NCBI RefSeq assembly: GCF_901709675.1 | Contig: NC_051087.1 | Coordinates: forward strand, 14,132,067 to 14,196,066 | Direction: 5' to 3' | Length of the DNA: 64,000 bases | From: Syngnathus acus | Taxonomy: Eukaryota > Chordata > Actinopteri > Syngnathiformes > Syngnathidae | In this document: piece after piece, positions 50,703 to 61,730 of the stretch | Layout of the letters: every line of letters begins with the position of its first letter | How positions within the stretch are numbered: the first letter of the stretch is position 1 | The notes under the pieces: model-generated | What the model was told of the DNA's origin: nothing | What the model saw: only the letters and a program-made list of their open reading frames with translations | Database searches by the model: none | Made by a program: the position numbers and the translations under genes

Positions 50703-50939
50703 TCACAGCCCCGTGTGAAGAATCGCTGTTGTTATGCCAGTTAGCTTGTCGTATGTATTAGCATGTTTAGTCTGATAGTGTCTCTTTAGGTAGAAATCCT
50801 CAAACAAGACAAACGTCTCTTTACAAATTAGACAAACACAATTGCCTTGATTTTCAGTGAAGAAGTACTGTAATTCCCATTTCTCTTGAAAGCAACGGCC
50901 CTCAATGTCTACTTTCCTTGTTTTCTTTGCAGTCGCCAT
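50703..50939 (-). CDS. BED zinc-finger N-terminus of a hAT transposase, truncated ORF
   Basis: The start chosen is the methionine of MATAKKTRKVDIEG, as in GTF2IRD2-like hAT transposases. The upstream in-frame sequence of 24 residues looks like leader. A BED finger follows with CLIC and HYQTKH supplying Cx2C and Hx4H. Reading continues to residue about 70 (NTYDKLTG) and leaves the family at the stop. The catalytic domain is missing. If expressed, the product could only bind DNA. Expression is not shown. Confidence 0.6.
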   Translation of the reverse strand: MATAKKTRKVDIEGRCFQEKWELQYFFTENQGNCVCLICKETFVLFEDFYLKRHYQTKHANTYDKLTGITTAILHTGL

Positions 50940-51033
50940 TGCAGAAATGAGCGGAGAGGGGTGGTGCTGCCACCTTTTGGTAAAAGGAGGAATTACAGTT
51001 TCAAGTTTCATGATTTTTTTAATTCAGTTTGAC

Positions 51034-51152
51034 AGGCTGGCAACCGGTTCAGGGTGTCCCCCGCCTACTGCCCGTTGACCGCTGGGATAGGCTCCAGCAC
51101 TCCCGCGACCCCCGTGGGGACTAAGCGGTTCAGAAAATGGATGGATGGATGG
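51034..51152 (+). mobile_element. SINE 3' part nested in hAT
   Basis: CTGGCAACCGGTTCAGGGTG to GAAAATGGATGGATGGATGG is the last third of the common SINE. It is 5'-truncated. Confidence 0.9.
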
Positions 51153-51694
51153 AGTGCAGGCGGGCCATAAATAATACATTATAAGACCAAACCTGCGGGC
51201 CGTATGGAATCTGGCCCGTGGGCCGGACTTTGGACATGCCTGGCATAGGCCATCTTTATGTAGAGCGATAATTCTTTTTTTTAGATCCTCAGAGAGTTCT
51301 TTGCCATGAGCTGCCATGTTGAACTTCCTGTGACCAGTGTGAGAGTGAAAATACCTAAATTAATGCAGCTGCTCCCCAATCACACCTAACACCTCAGTAC
51401 ACTAACTAGTCGCATTACACAGGGAGGAAAAATGCCTAATTGGTCCCAATTTTGGCTTAATTTTGAGATTTTCAGTTGCGGTTTACTCACTTTTGTTGCC
51501 AGCATTTTACACATTCATTGTTGTATTTTGAGTTACTTTGAAGTAACAATAAATTTACTTTGCTATCCAAGCTCTACAGTGACTACCTAACATTGTATCA
51601 AAGTGTAATTTCTTCAGTGTTGTCCCATGACAAGATATATTAAAACATTGCAGAAATGAGAGGGGTGTACTCACTTTTGTGAGATACTGTAAGA

Positions 51695-52614
51695 CAGGGG
51701 TGGCCAACCAGTCAGAGGCGAAGAGCCACATTTTTGACTGTCATCCCAAAGAGCCACATCAACACCCCCCCCCCCCCCCGGAAAGAGCCACATCCCCCCC
51801 CCCCCCCCCCCCGCAGACAGAGAGAGACAGACACACACAGGCCTCTGCTCAGCCAGATTTATTGAATATGTCCCACACCAAGATAATGACAGTTACTTAA
51901 CAGTTAACATTGTGTGCACTGTCTCACACACACATAAACTCTCAGTTCAAGCAAGTCCACAAACAGTAACCCTAACCCTTTAATGAAGTCGCCTTCGTTG
52001 TATGGCTTTTTAGCCTGTGCAATGTTCCAAGCCAGTTGATATGATGCAAGCGTTACGGTCTCTGAGTGGTTTGTAAATTTTTGGAAAAAATGCATCTGCT
52101 TTTCTGCCTGACTTTTCAAAGTGACCAACCTGTGCTTGCGAAGTTCAGTCCCTTTTGGAAATTCCTGGTCGATATTAGGATGGACTGAGCTGAAGTGACG
52201 CTGAAGATTTGAAGCTTTGAAATGCGCTAATGATGCCTGACATATAAGGCAGAATGGCTTGCCATTACGTTCAACAAAAAAATATAAACTCTCCCACTCT
52301 GTTAAAAACGTCCTGTGTTCTTCTTCATATTTTCGTTTGGCTGTGCTTTTTTTCCCTGCCATTTTGAGAGCGAACTTGAAACAAATTATTTACAACTCAA
52401 ATGAACGCGCGCATTTGTCATCAGTACGTCATTCTTCTTCTTCTTTTCAACTCAAACCGATTCAACTGGTCAGCGCACCACCGCCACCTAGGGGGAATAA
52501 ATGGCAGCGCCAGCCAAGCATTTTGACGCTTGTCATGTGAAATCTCCTGAAGAGCCGCATGAAACCAGCCAAAGAGCCGCATGCGGCTCGCGAGCCGCGG
52601 GTTGGCCACTGCTG
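51695..52614 (-). mobile_element. hAT transposon, deletion derivative, 920 bp, perfect TSD
   Basis: Ends CAGGGGTGGCCAACC and GGTTGGCCACTGCTG are inverted repeats. The 8-bp duplication CTGTAAGA (51687-51694, 52615-52622) straddles the right end of the Tc1 element, so this hAT landed exactly at that end. Poly-C runs lie at 51767-51779 and 51796-51812. Confidence 0.94.
51904..52362 (-). CDS. BED zinc-finger N-terminus of a hAT transposase, truncated ORF
   Basis: The 152-residue open frame starts MAGKKSTAKRKYEEEH and has a BED finger at about residues 25-62 (KPFCLICQASLAHFKASN, LQRHFSSVH). It then has the linker typical of ZBED/SCAND3-like hAT transposases (FTNHSETVTLASYQLAWNIA, KKPYNEGDFIKG) before ending in unrelated sequence. 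The RNase H fold and dimerisation domain are missing. No stop interrupts the retained part, which could mean youth or use. Confidence 0.65.
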   Translation of the reverse strand: MAGKKSTAKRKYEEEHRTFLTEWESLYFFVERNGKPFCLICQASLAHFKASNLQRHFSSVHPNIDQEFPKGTELRKHRLVTLKSQAEKQMHFFQKFTNHSETVTLASYQLAWNIAQAKKPYNEGDFIKGLGLLFVDLLELRVYVCVRQCTQC

Positions 52615-52639
52615 CTGTAAGATATTATTTATCTGCTTT

Positions 52640-55240
52640 TTACAACAACTTTTATTGCAATATAACAAATTTTAACTGGTGTAACACTTAACGAATATTT
52701 TGTTGGTGGAGTGCCTTGAGATTATTTTCAATGAAAAGGTGTGCCGTGGATGAAAAGAGGTTGGGAAACACTAGTATATACTACCGAGTCTTCATATAGC
52801 TAAAGAGCTTGATTAAGTGAAACAGATGTTGCAATTACAACTGGCTGGAAATCTCCCATCTTTGGTCTCGAAGGAAGTGTAGAGTATTTGCTCATTTTCG
52901 TTTTTGGGACATTACCTGTGGTTAAGTGAGATGTCTGCCTCATTGGACTTGTTTCTAGATTACTGGTGGAACAGAAGGTATGTGTGTGTGGTAATGTGAA
53001 TATGGGAGCACACCACACACACCAAAACTCTTAAATGCCTTATTTGTTATCATGTATGGGGTCACAGTATTAAGATTTTAAAAGTATTTGTGTGTGTATA
53101 GGGCCTAAAGTTGTGGACGAATAGTGTATATAGCAAATGAGCTTTACGAGTCATTAATTATTGTTTTGTATATTATCGTTAATGGTGTATGACATGGCTC
53201 ACCAACAATATTTGGTATATGACGGTCATCTTGGAGGCCAGTCCCTTAAATAAAGGTGAAATAAAAATATTTTTTCAGCAAAACATTATTATTTGATGCT
53301 TATATTGTATTTACTTTTCCCATTTAATTATTTAATTTAATTAAGTCTCTTTTGGATATTGTTAAAGTGTTGATTCACAGTCCATCGGTGCCATTTAGAA
53401 AGTTTGTGAGATCCTGAGAGGAAGTGCGTAATTGACAAACACAAGGGCTGGGATTTCACTTGCATAACTGCAATAAATTTATTTGTAAATTAAATATAAA
53501 TTAAACAATTACTAACACGATTGTTTCCTTGTACTAAAAGTGTAGTCACAAACTGTGTTTTTCATTTGTCGGTAAGTAATCCAGACAATAAAGTGTAATG
53601 ACCCAATTGAAAGAAATTAACTGAACTCTAAATCTAAACGAAACATTCTCTTAAAATACATAAATGCAAGAAATTTCTATATTGTTTGCCCATTAGGCTC
53701 ATGGGTGAGCTGCTACCTACCGCATCTGATTTTAGGTGAGAGTTGGGGTACACCCTGGACTTGTTGCCAGCAAATTGCTGGTAGTGTGGTATTTCTGCTG
53801 TCTGTGTAAGGATCTTCCGAGACTGTAACGTTTCCCTTAATTATTGTCCATTAACTGCATGACAAATGGTCAGGAGTTGGGTGATTTGGTTTTGAGCAAA
53901 GAAATCCTGTGATCACCTTATGGTTCTGTAAGCGCTCAAGGAAAGGGAGGAAGCACAGCTCCAGCAGATGATGTATCATATTGAGCCTCAGGCATGGAAC
54001 TTCAGAAACAAGTAATGGAAGAGAGAGAAGAGGCGGGAGGGTATTTATATCAGGGTTCTTTTATTCAAAGAAGTGATGGAGCTTGTTATGTTGTTGATGG
54101 TGCAATGTTTTGTACAAACTCAACTGCTTCCCAGCTCCAGTAGCTGTTTTAGTGGAGTAAAGTTTAATTTTCCATTTAATTTTAGATGGACAGTTCATGA
54201 CCTCTTCCTCCTCCACTTCCTCGCTACTCCCTCAGCCACCCACCACGGCAGCTATGGTCAAGGTTAGGTTTACCTATTCTACACTGCTCGTGTATGAACC
54301 GAACTGAGTCAGGAACAAGTGTCAGTCAGACAGTTTGTGCAAATACTGTATATTATTGTGTAACGCTGGGTTCAGGTCAAAGGTTTAATATTCAAACGAA
54401 TAACCAAGATATTTCTTCTTCCCTATCCATGCCTACCACAGTAGTTACTGGGAAAACAGTTGAAATAGGGGAAAATCAGTGGTGGAGCAGTGTGACTCCA
54501 AAAGGAACTGAAAGTTCAGTAATAGAAATATTTAATCTAATCCAATGATACAGATCGTAAAAGACAGATCAAACTTGATTGATGCTAATAATTTGGTTGC
54601 TCACAGAACTATGAAATGCTGAATCAATTTGGGAAGCTGATAATAGATTATCTCTTTTCCATTTTACTGCAGCACATTTATTTCTCTACTTCAAAGAAAG
54701 TGATCGCCTTACTCTGGTTCTGCTCCAAGAATTCTTGTAGATGCAACAGTTCTTAATACTTCCTTCTCTTGTACTATACACTGTACTGTCTTGCTGCCAC
54801 TTTCATTTGGTTTTCTGGCCGATCAGAAAGACTAATATGTCACACAAATTCATGCCAAAAACTGCTGAACTTTGATCTTACGCGCTTCGATTCTATGCGA
54901 CTTTCTGTCTGACGCTGTTTGGTCACGGACCCATTTTTTTTTTGTCGTATTTTAGATGGACAATATTGTAGAAATTGAAGTGCGAAAAGACAAGAGGCAG
55001 TTTCTACTTTTGACTACGCAACGGCGTGTCGTTCATCCTATTTCTCTTTCCGTGTTGCTCAGTAACAGTGGCGTTGAAAAACTCCTGTCAACCGGTTGTC
55101 CATTTCTCGTGAAGAGACAGCAACAATATTATAAAGGTTAGACATTAGCACAATGGAGTAAACCCACCGGCAGTAAATACATTTTTGTAATAATTATATC
55201 GTATTAATTTTCACCCAGAACAATGATGTTCCCCAAATGC
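52640..55240. other. No recognised gene; one old SINE trace
   Basis: A diverged minus-strand SINE trace lies at about 53695-53785 (GGGGTACACCCTGGACTTGT). Elsewhere frames of 60-84 residues (for example 54294-54548 and 54956-55141) show no family resemblance. Confidence 0.4.
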
Positions 55241-55249
55241 AAACATGTG

Positions 55250-55430
55250 TCTTAGTCCGAGTTTCCCTATTTCTCTGAAATTTTCCCCTTCCCCTTTTTT
55301 CCCTCCTTCTCCCCTTCTTTCCCCCTCCTCCCATTACCCTCCTTGCAATCTTTCCTATTCCATTAAGAGTCTTCAATATGATGTTTCGTCACATAAATAA
55401 ACAGACAGACAATGATAGTGGTGGACCCCT
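55250..55430 (-). repeat. Arm of an inverted repeat, copy 1
   Basis: Read on the minus strand it contains ATCATTGTCTGTC, GAAACATCATATTGAAGACT and GATTGCAAGGAGG. The same words appear on the plus strand at 56058-56200. Confidence 0.7.
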
Positions 55431-56057
55431 TTCTAAATAACGCACTTTTGGGGTTAAAGCGGTTCCCAAATCTGAACCCGAAAGTCCGCGTAAAATCGAG
55501 GTTTAACTGTAGTAGACGGGCCATTGAATGACAGTGTCTGCAGTACATGTGATAAAAGCCGTTAATCGGCAAATGAAAGACTAATGTCACCTATGAATGC
55601 ACATGCCAACTGTTTGAGTTCCAATTCTTGTGTGTGGTCAATGGAGACTCTATGTTCACTTTCTTCACTTCTTGCCAATGCATTTTAACAGTAAGTACAA
55701 ATTCCGCTATTTTAGTGATGAAATCAGTGATACATATTGGATTGAAAGAAAATTAACATAAAGCACGGAACATGGAACTAAAGCGCAGCATAATTTAATG
55801 GAATCGTTGCTTTTCATTTTTCTACTCTTCTCATGGAGAGAACGGGCAGTAGGGGGCAACACTGCCTCACTTGCATCCCCAAATTTAACATGAAACATGA
55901 CAGCTATAAATGACTAAGAAAGGGGATGGTTTGACGGATGGTTGGACGGATGGATGGACAGACGGACGGATATCCTAAGCACCCTCTGTTGGTGAAAAGC
56001 TGTGACTTATATATAGTTCCAACCGTAAGCAAATCAAATGCTTTACTCAAGCTGTTG
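55431..56057. other. Spacer of inverted repeat; no gene recognised
   Basis: It includes a GGACGGATGG-type tetranucleotide run at 55933-55972. No coding signal. Confidence 0.4.
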
Positions 56058-56200
56058 TTCACCACGATCATTGTCTGTCCATTGTGATGAAACATCACAT
56101 TGAAGACTCTTAATGGGATTGGAAAAATTGCAAGGAGGATTGTGGGAGGACAAGGGGTTGTTGTTAGGAAAAGAAATTGAAAAAAAATTCTTGAAATGTT
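56058..56200 (+). repeat. Arm of an inverted repeat, copy 2
   Basis: GATCATTGTCTGTCCATTGT, GAAACATCACATTGAAGACT and AAATTGCAAGGAGG mirror the arm at 55250-55430 with about 630 bp between arms. Confidence 0.7.
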
Positions 56201-56770
56201 CAAGTGATTTCTATTTATACAAAAGTAGATCAGGAGGAAAAAGGCAGCTCCAGTCTTGAGAGGAGTCTTTTGTGTGCCCCTGATCCCTAATAAACCGTTA
56301 GGTTTAATCGACTAAAATGTTGCAATATTGAGTCATTATAAACTGCCCAAGGCACCAATTATAAGCAATCTAATCAAGATCTATTACACTTGAAATCATC
56401 AAGGCCGAGCCCGACAAGTCTTTTAAACAGTGCAAACAGTGTTCATGTTTTGTAACGCTGACAAGACTGTCAAGCGCTTCAGTGTCTACACTTTTCTGCC
56501 CCATTTTGTGGATGTTCCCAATATGTCATCCTTTTAGTTAGCACTGTCACCAGCTCCACTCATCAAACCAAGAGTCTTTCATTGGTTTGTGTCTGTTTTG
56601 GGCTGGTAATTCAGTTACGCAACATTACAAGAAACTAACAACTTTAAAATGAAGAGTCTTTCATTGAATTGGGTCTGTTTAGGGCTGGTAATTCAATTAC
56701 GTATGCAATATTTTTAGCAACAAAATGATTCAGACCAACAATGCTTTCATGTAAAAAATAACTGATCATT
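56201..56770. other. No recognised feature; short local duplication
   Basis: The phrase AGAGTCTTTCATTG...GTCTGTTT(T/A)GGGCTGGTAATTCA occurs twice, at 56571-56613 and 56652-56694, as a local duplication of about 45 bp. Confidence 0.6.
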
Positions 56771-56781
56771 GTTACTGTGTG

Positions 56782-57145
56782 AGGGCAGCCTGTTGGGGCA
56801 CTGGGTAGTACGTCCGCCTCACAGTTAGGAGTGTGCGGGTTCGATTCCACCTCCGGCCCTCCCTGTGTGGAGTTTGCATGTTCTCCCCGGGCCCGCGTGG
56901 GTTTTCTCCGGGCACTCCGGTTTCCTCCCACATCCCAAAAACATGCTTGGTAGGCCGATTGAGCACTCCAAATTGTCCCTAGGTGCGAGTGCAAATGGTT
57001 GTTTGTCTCTGTGTGCCCTGCGATTGGCTGGCAACCGGTTCAGGGTGTCCCCCGCCTACTGCCCGTTGACGGCTGGTATAGGCTCCGGCACACCCGCGAC
57101 CCCCGTGGGGACTAAGTGGTTCAAAAAATGGATGGATGGATGGAT
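56782..57145 (+). mobile_element. tRNA-derived SINE, young, perfect TSD
   Basis: It is full length apart from a small change in the head (GGGCAGCCTGTTGGGGCACT). Box B is GGTTCGATTCC and the tail (ATGG)n. The direct repeat GTTACTGTGTG flanks it at 56771-56781 and 57146-57156. Confidence 0.94.
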
Positions 57146-57387
57146 GTTACTGTGTGGTGGTCAAAATGATAATCAGTCAGGGCTTGCGTGACAATTTTCA
57201 AATGAATGGACTTGACTTTTCATATTTATCAAAGTACTGTAATTTCTTGAGAATAACATACTCGAACATACACTGGTTCTATATATAAGCTTTTTCCTGA
57301 AGCTGTTTGATGCCAATTCATCCCTGCACATTGAACACTTTCTTGTTATTATTTTGAGGACAAAAACATTATGAATATCACAGTCCA

Positions 57388-57640
57388 ATGCAGCCGTGGC
57401 TCAGAGGTAGAGCAGTCGTCCAGATTCCCGCTCTCCCTGAGTCATGTGTTGTTGTGTCATTGGGCAAGACACTTCACCCACCTTGCCTCCAGTGACACTC
57501 ACTGTGGTGTATGACTGGGTGTGAATGCTTAGTAGTGGTCAGAGAGGCCGTAGGGGCGCACTGGCTGCCATGCTTCCGTCAGCCTGCCCCAGGGCAGCTG
57601 TGTCTATTTATGTAGTTTACAAAGTGTGAATGTGAGAGTG
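57388..57640 (+). mobile_element. tRNA-derived SINE, third family
   Basis: The head GCAGCCGTGGCTCAGAGGTA resembles box A of a tRNA. The body has the fish SINE motif TTGGGCAAGACACTTCACCC and ends near a TTGTAAAATGTCTTTGG stretch. Family name not assigned. Confidence 0.75.
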
Positions 57641-57649
57641 TATGAATAA

Positions 57650-59165
57650 TGTTTCCATTGTAAAATGTCTTTGGCTATCTGATTTCCTAGGAATGCACTG
57701 TGTACATCTGATGCATTATTTTTATTATTATTCAAAGCAAGACTCTTGTATTTTTATTCCTGCTGCATCCATATCTTCATCCATATCTTTGTCAGCACTA
57801 CAAAAAACACTGATCCTTAGTTCTGTGGGGGAAATATGTAAAACCAAGATATCAACTTATAACATTATATAAACATCAGATATTATATATGAATAAATGA
57901 AAGTACACTGTTTTCACAACCCGCACTTAAAAAACGCTGTCGCCAACAAAATAAATAATATTGTCAAAATGTATTCACACTTGGATTAAAAATCATTACT
58001 GTATAAGAATTTTTTTTTGTCTACTGCAAACCTCACAGACATCAATAATTGTATTTATCTTTGTAATTGTATTTACACATGAATATTAATAACTCAGTGT
58101 CAAAAGCACAATTTACAGTTACGGACCGTGTCAAGACAGTCTGCATTAAAAAAGTCACTCGCCATTAGTGTCTTGTCTGAGTGATGGGTTGTATGCCGAA
58201 TTGTGTGAAGTGTTCATTAAGGCAACACAGTGCCCTAAAGTGTCTTGATGTTGGCGTTGTATTTGATGAATAGTCATTTTCAGGCCAGTGTTGTTTCTGT
58301 ATTATTGGATATGTTCTGTATTCCTAATTCCTAGCACAGTTGACCAACACAACATTTTTCTGCTACTGCTCATGTGGTAGTTTTACTGAAAAATCATTGT
58401 ACTTGGTGCAATTTGATGGACTGCTGAACTGTGAATATGCTTTAGTTCCAGCCAGCTGTCTTGCCCAGAGTGAAATGTGATGAATGAGTAGGAGAGTGAG
58501 GGGAACATAAGCAAATGACCAAGATTCAAAGAGTCCTGTGCCTTTGTTTCATTTTTCTATTCACGCTTAGGACTCAACCTGTATTGGCTGTTTTATTCAT
58601 AATCACTGTCAGACCAAATGATCTTCATCTAATTCAGACCAAAAAAAACATTTATCCCTGCAGGTCCCCCTGATTGATATAAATAGGCTGTTCTTTTTTA
58701 ACCCAGAGCTAATGTATCATACCTGTCATAGCATCTGCGTTGTCTTCAGAAGAAACTTCAGGTCACAATGTCATGCTGGGAGGTATTTCAGCGACTGCTA
58801 TTGATGACTTTGACAAAGTGCATCTCTATCCCTGATAGAGAGGCAATTGAACATACAGTGCCAATACTATCCATATTTAATTATACCACAATCATCAGAG
58901 GGCCTGTTGGAGGAGGAAGAGATGAGTCACATATAATAATGAGAAAATAAGTGGTTAGGTGCAAACCCCTAAAAAAATCTAACAACAGTTACTTGCATTA
59001 TCATATGTACTGTTAGAATTTAAGATTCTCTTCCAATGGAATAGCACACTATACCTAAATCATGAATGCACTTTTTGACGAAGTCAGATCACTATCTGAT
59101 TTGCTTGAATTCACTCGTCATGAGACATTTAGTTTCTCTCTATGGCAGCATATGTACAGTTAACT
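57650..59165. other. No recognised feature
   Basis: AT-rich unique-looking sequence without a convincing frame. Confidence 0.4.
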
Positions 59166-59169
59166 GTGT

Positions 59170-59250
59170 GTGGTAAATATTCAAGATTCAAGAATTTATA
59201 TTCGCCATGTTTGGGCGTGCCAAACAAGGAATTTGACTTCGGTACATCAC
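59170..59250 (-). mobile_element. LINE 3' terminus, reverse copy
   Basis: AGATTCAAGAATTTATATTC followed by the complement of GCCAAACAAGGAATTTGACT matches the LINE end at 19084-19150 in reverse. Confidence 0.65.
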
Positions 59251-59284
59251 AGCCTCTGTTCAACATTTAGGTGACTAACAACAC

Positions 59285-59480
59285 TCAGGACGTGTGAAAA
59301 ATGACAAATATTCTCAGACATCCCCTGATCTTAAACTCCCAGGAGGGCAAGGAAAAACTCAAAACTCCAACTCGGGGAAATGAGAAACCTTGAGAAGAGA
59401 CCACAGATGGGAGGATCCCTCTTCCAGGATGACCAGGCTGCAATGGATGCAGAGAGGACACATAGTACAAATAGAGTAGA
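59285..59480. repeat. Unclassified dispersed repeat
   Basis: ACCTTGAGAAGAGACCACAG recurs in diverged form at 45823 (CCTTGAGAAGAAACCACAG). Family unknown. Confidence 0.4.
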
Positions 59481-59576
59481 CAATTCAAAAAGGGTGTGGG
59501 GAGCAGGATGTTATTGCACAGCAGTGACTCTGAGACTCTAAGAGTGGTGTGAGTTCATCAGAGCAACAGCCTAGGG

Positions 59577-60487
59577 CAGTGGTCCCCAACCACCGGGCCG
59601 CGGACCGGTACCGGTCCGTGGGTCACTTGGTACCGGGCCGCGGAGCCGCACAGGAAAAAAAAAAAAATAAAATTCTTTTTTTTTTTTTTTTCATTGATGA
59701 TCAATTCATTCAGGTTAAGACGCTCGTCCCGGTCACGTGACATGTTTCCCCAGTCGAGCCCGCAAAGCTAGCAAAAATGAGTAAGAATTTATTTTGAAAA
59801 ATATAAAAAAATTGGCGAATCTCTCCCAATTACATCTGTCGGTGCATCTGAAAAATAAGGACTCTTGACACAGGGCGCTCGTCTCGGTCACGTGACATGT
59901 CACCACAGTCAAGCCCACGAGGCAAGCAAAAATGAGCAAGAAACAGAGAAGTTTGGAAAGCTTCTTCGGAAAGGGAAAAACGTCCAATGAGGACACTGAA
60001 GAAGAAGAGGCTACGACTTCTAAGAAAAGGAAAGCTGCATTTAAAAGAACATTTCTGGAGTCCTACTTAAAATATGGATTTATCGCCACAGGTGACTCTG
60101 ACGCTCCAAGTGCACTCCGCATATGTGGCGAAAGGCTAGCTAACGAGGCAATGAAGCCTTCAAACCTGCTTCGGCACATGGAGACCAAGCATCCTGCATT
60201 TAAAGCCAAACCTTAACCACTTCGGGTGTCATTGTCTCCGATTACGCCTAGATGGGAACGGCTCATTTCTGAGAAAAGAGCTCGGTGCTCCCACTAATTC
60301 AACGTTTTATTTTTATGTGGTTTATATTTGTTTTTATGCCAGTTGTATCATTTTATTTCATCCTATTTATATATATAAATATTTAAATAATAAATATATA
60401 AATATATTTATTTATATAAAGGCCGGTCCGCGAAAATATTTCTGACACGTAACCGGTCCGTGGTGCAAAAAAGGTTGGGGACCACTG
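59577..60487 (+). mobile_element. hAT transposon, 911 bp, perfect TIR and TSD
   Basis: Perfect 15-bp ends CAGTGGTCCCCAACC and GGTTGGGGACCACTG are bracketed by GCCTAGGG (59569-59576, 60488-60495). CCGGTCCG words repeat near both ends. It contains one intact N-terminal transposase frame. A remnant of the same family lies at 1560-1645. Confidence 0.97.
59932..60216 (+). CDS. ZBED5-like hAT transposase N-terminus, truncated ORF
   Basis: The 94-residue frame starts MSKKQRSLESFF and has an acidic stretch (NEDTEEEEATTSKKRK). A finger region follows (ESYLKYGFIATGDSD, then SALRICGERLANEAMKPS, then LLRHMETKHPAFK). In relatives the finger has CxxC; here only the second cysteine (RICGE) remains, so zinc binding may be lost. 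A stop follows at the point where the linker to the catalytic core should begin. Start chosen from family resemblance. Confidence 0.65.
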   Translation: MSKKQRSLESFFGKGKTSNEDTEEEEATTSKKRKAAFKRTFLESYLKYGFIATGDSDAPSALRICGERLANEAMKPSNLLRHMETKHPAFKAKP

Positions 60488-60635
60488 GCCTAGGGGAAGA
60501 AGCTGTCTCTGTGTCTGCTGGTTATGTGCAACAAGAACAAAAAGATCTTCGAAAACGCAAATCGGAAGGTATATACTAATAAACCTCTAATATATACATT
60601 TTATGCTTGCACAACCACCGTTGTGTGGTACATGT

Positions 60636-60972
60636 AGTTTTTAATAATAATAATAATAATAATTTTATTTATAAGGTGCCTTTCAAGGCACTCAAGGTCG
60701 CCGTACAGACATAAAATAGCATAAAAAATGACCGGAGAGCAGTGGCAGCAAGTCGCGCCAGCGTTCACTCACATCCGGTAGCCACAATTACAACATACAT
60801 ATCATCGGGATAAAAAAACGTGACCTACTTATACACTATGTACAAAAAAGCTGCGTTAGCTTAGCTCAGGCACCGCGTGGGCCATGCGCGTGTCGCCGCT
60901 GAGGAAGTTGAGCATGATCTGCACCAGCTCGGGCAGATCGTAGTCGTTCTTGGGCGCTTGTTTTGACATTTA
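60636..60972 (-). pseudogene. Retrocopy-like fragment: short GC-rich ORF with 3' UTR
   Basis: On the minus strand a 37-codon frame (60856-60969) starts MSKQAPKNDYDLPELVQIML and ends HAVPELS, with almost every third base G or C, unlike the AT-rich surroundings. About 200 nt of UTR-like sequence follow to an AATAAA signal and (ATT)n tail near 60640. No good splice acceptor precedes the frame. It looks like the 3' end of a host mRNA captured by retroposition, or a terminal exon. The parent gene is not recognised. Confidence 0.4.
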
Positions 60973-60979
60973 GCAAATA

Positions 60980-61725
60980 TACTCATGAATACACTCCCAA
61001 AAGTGACTTGTTCATATTCCTTTCACCTTGCCATGATGGGTAAAAAAAATAGTAATATTTAACAATTTTCATACTTGTTTCATTGGTTGTGCAATTACAT
61101 AGTGATACATATACAGGAGAAAATTATATTGTTAAATTGTCTTAATCATCATGAAATGGAAATACAGATTTCTTTGACAGTCACAATAAGCCTTTGATTC
61201 CAAAAACATCTGTTACGTCAAAAAAATAGATGGTGAACATGTGTTTATATAGGGGAAATTTGCAGTGTTAGTAGTGTTAGTAGTGTTAGAAAGACAAGTG
61301 TTGTGTGTGACAAGGTAGCTCACACGTGTGCAAATCGGAAGGTACACTATACAGTGTGTTGAGTGTCACAATCAAAGATATGCTTGAGCTGGTGGGTGTT
61401 ACGGAGCCTTCGGTGGTGTGCTCATATGCCAAGGCAACGCTGAAGAAATGACGAGAGGTTGTTGTGTGTCTGTGTGCAGAGCATTTGAAAGGTCGCGAGC
61501 TGCTTAAGCCCCCTGACAGATGCCTCCAAATAAGCCAACAAACATTGCTGAGATGAGACAGGCGTTGTCAGACACCACTGACTATAATTCGTTTTTTAGA
61601 ACAAAAACAACGGCTGCTTCTTATTCTGAATAGACTCTATTCATCTATTCTATCCAATAGGGTAAAGTAACATTACCTTTCAACTCATTTATTCAGATGC
61701 TGAACTGACTGACTGACACATAAAC
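60980..61725. other. No recognised feature
   Basis: AT-rich sequence with short GTGTTAGTA repeats at 61263-61290. Nothing else supported. Confidence 0.4.
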
Positions 61726-61730
61726 TGCTA

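Larger units (their letters stand above)
49411..51242 (-). mobile_element. hAT transposon inserted in the Tc1 coding region
   Basis: Ends CAGGGGTGTCCAAACTTTT and complement of CAGGCATGTCCAAAGTCC are flanked by GCCTAGGC (49403-49410) and GCATAGGC (51243-51250), an 8-bp duplication with one change. It carries an N-terminal transposase frame only, plus two nested insertions (49741-50539 and 51034-51152). Confidence 0.9.
48020..51691 (-). mobile_element. Tc1 transposon with long inverted repeats, multiply interrupted
   Basis: About 200-bp inverted repeats share words such as TGCTGGCAACAAAAGTGAGT, GCTTGGATAGCAAAGTAAAT and TCATGGGACAACACTGAAGA. The right end is GTGAGATACTGTA. The left outer end is partly deleted (TCACAAACGTGAG then ACATTTCTGC). 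Without its insertions the element would be about 1.6 kb. Insertions are a palindromic MITE (48111-48323) and a hAT (49411-51242). Confidence 0.9.
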
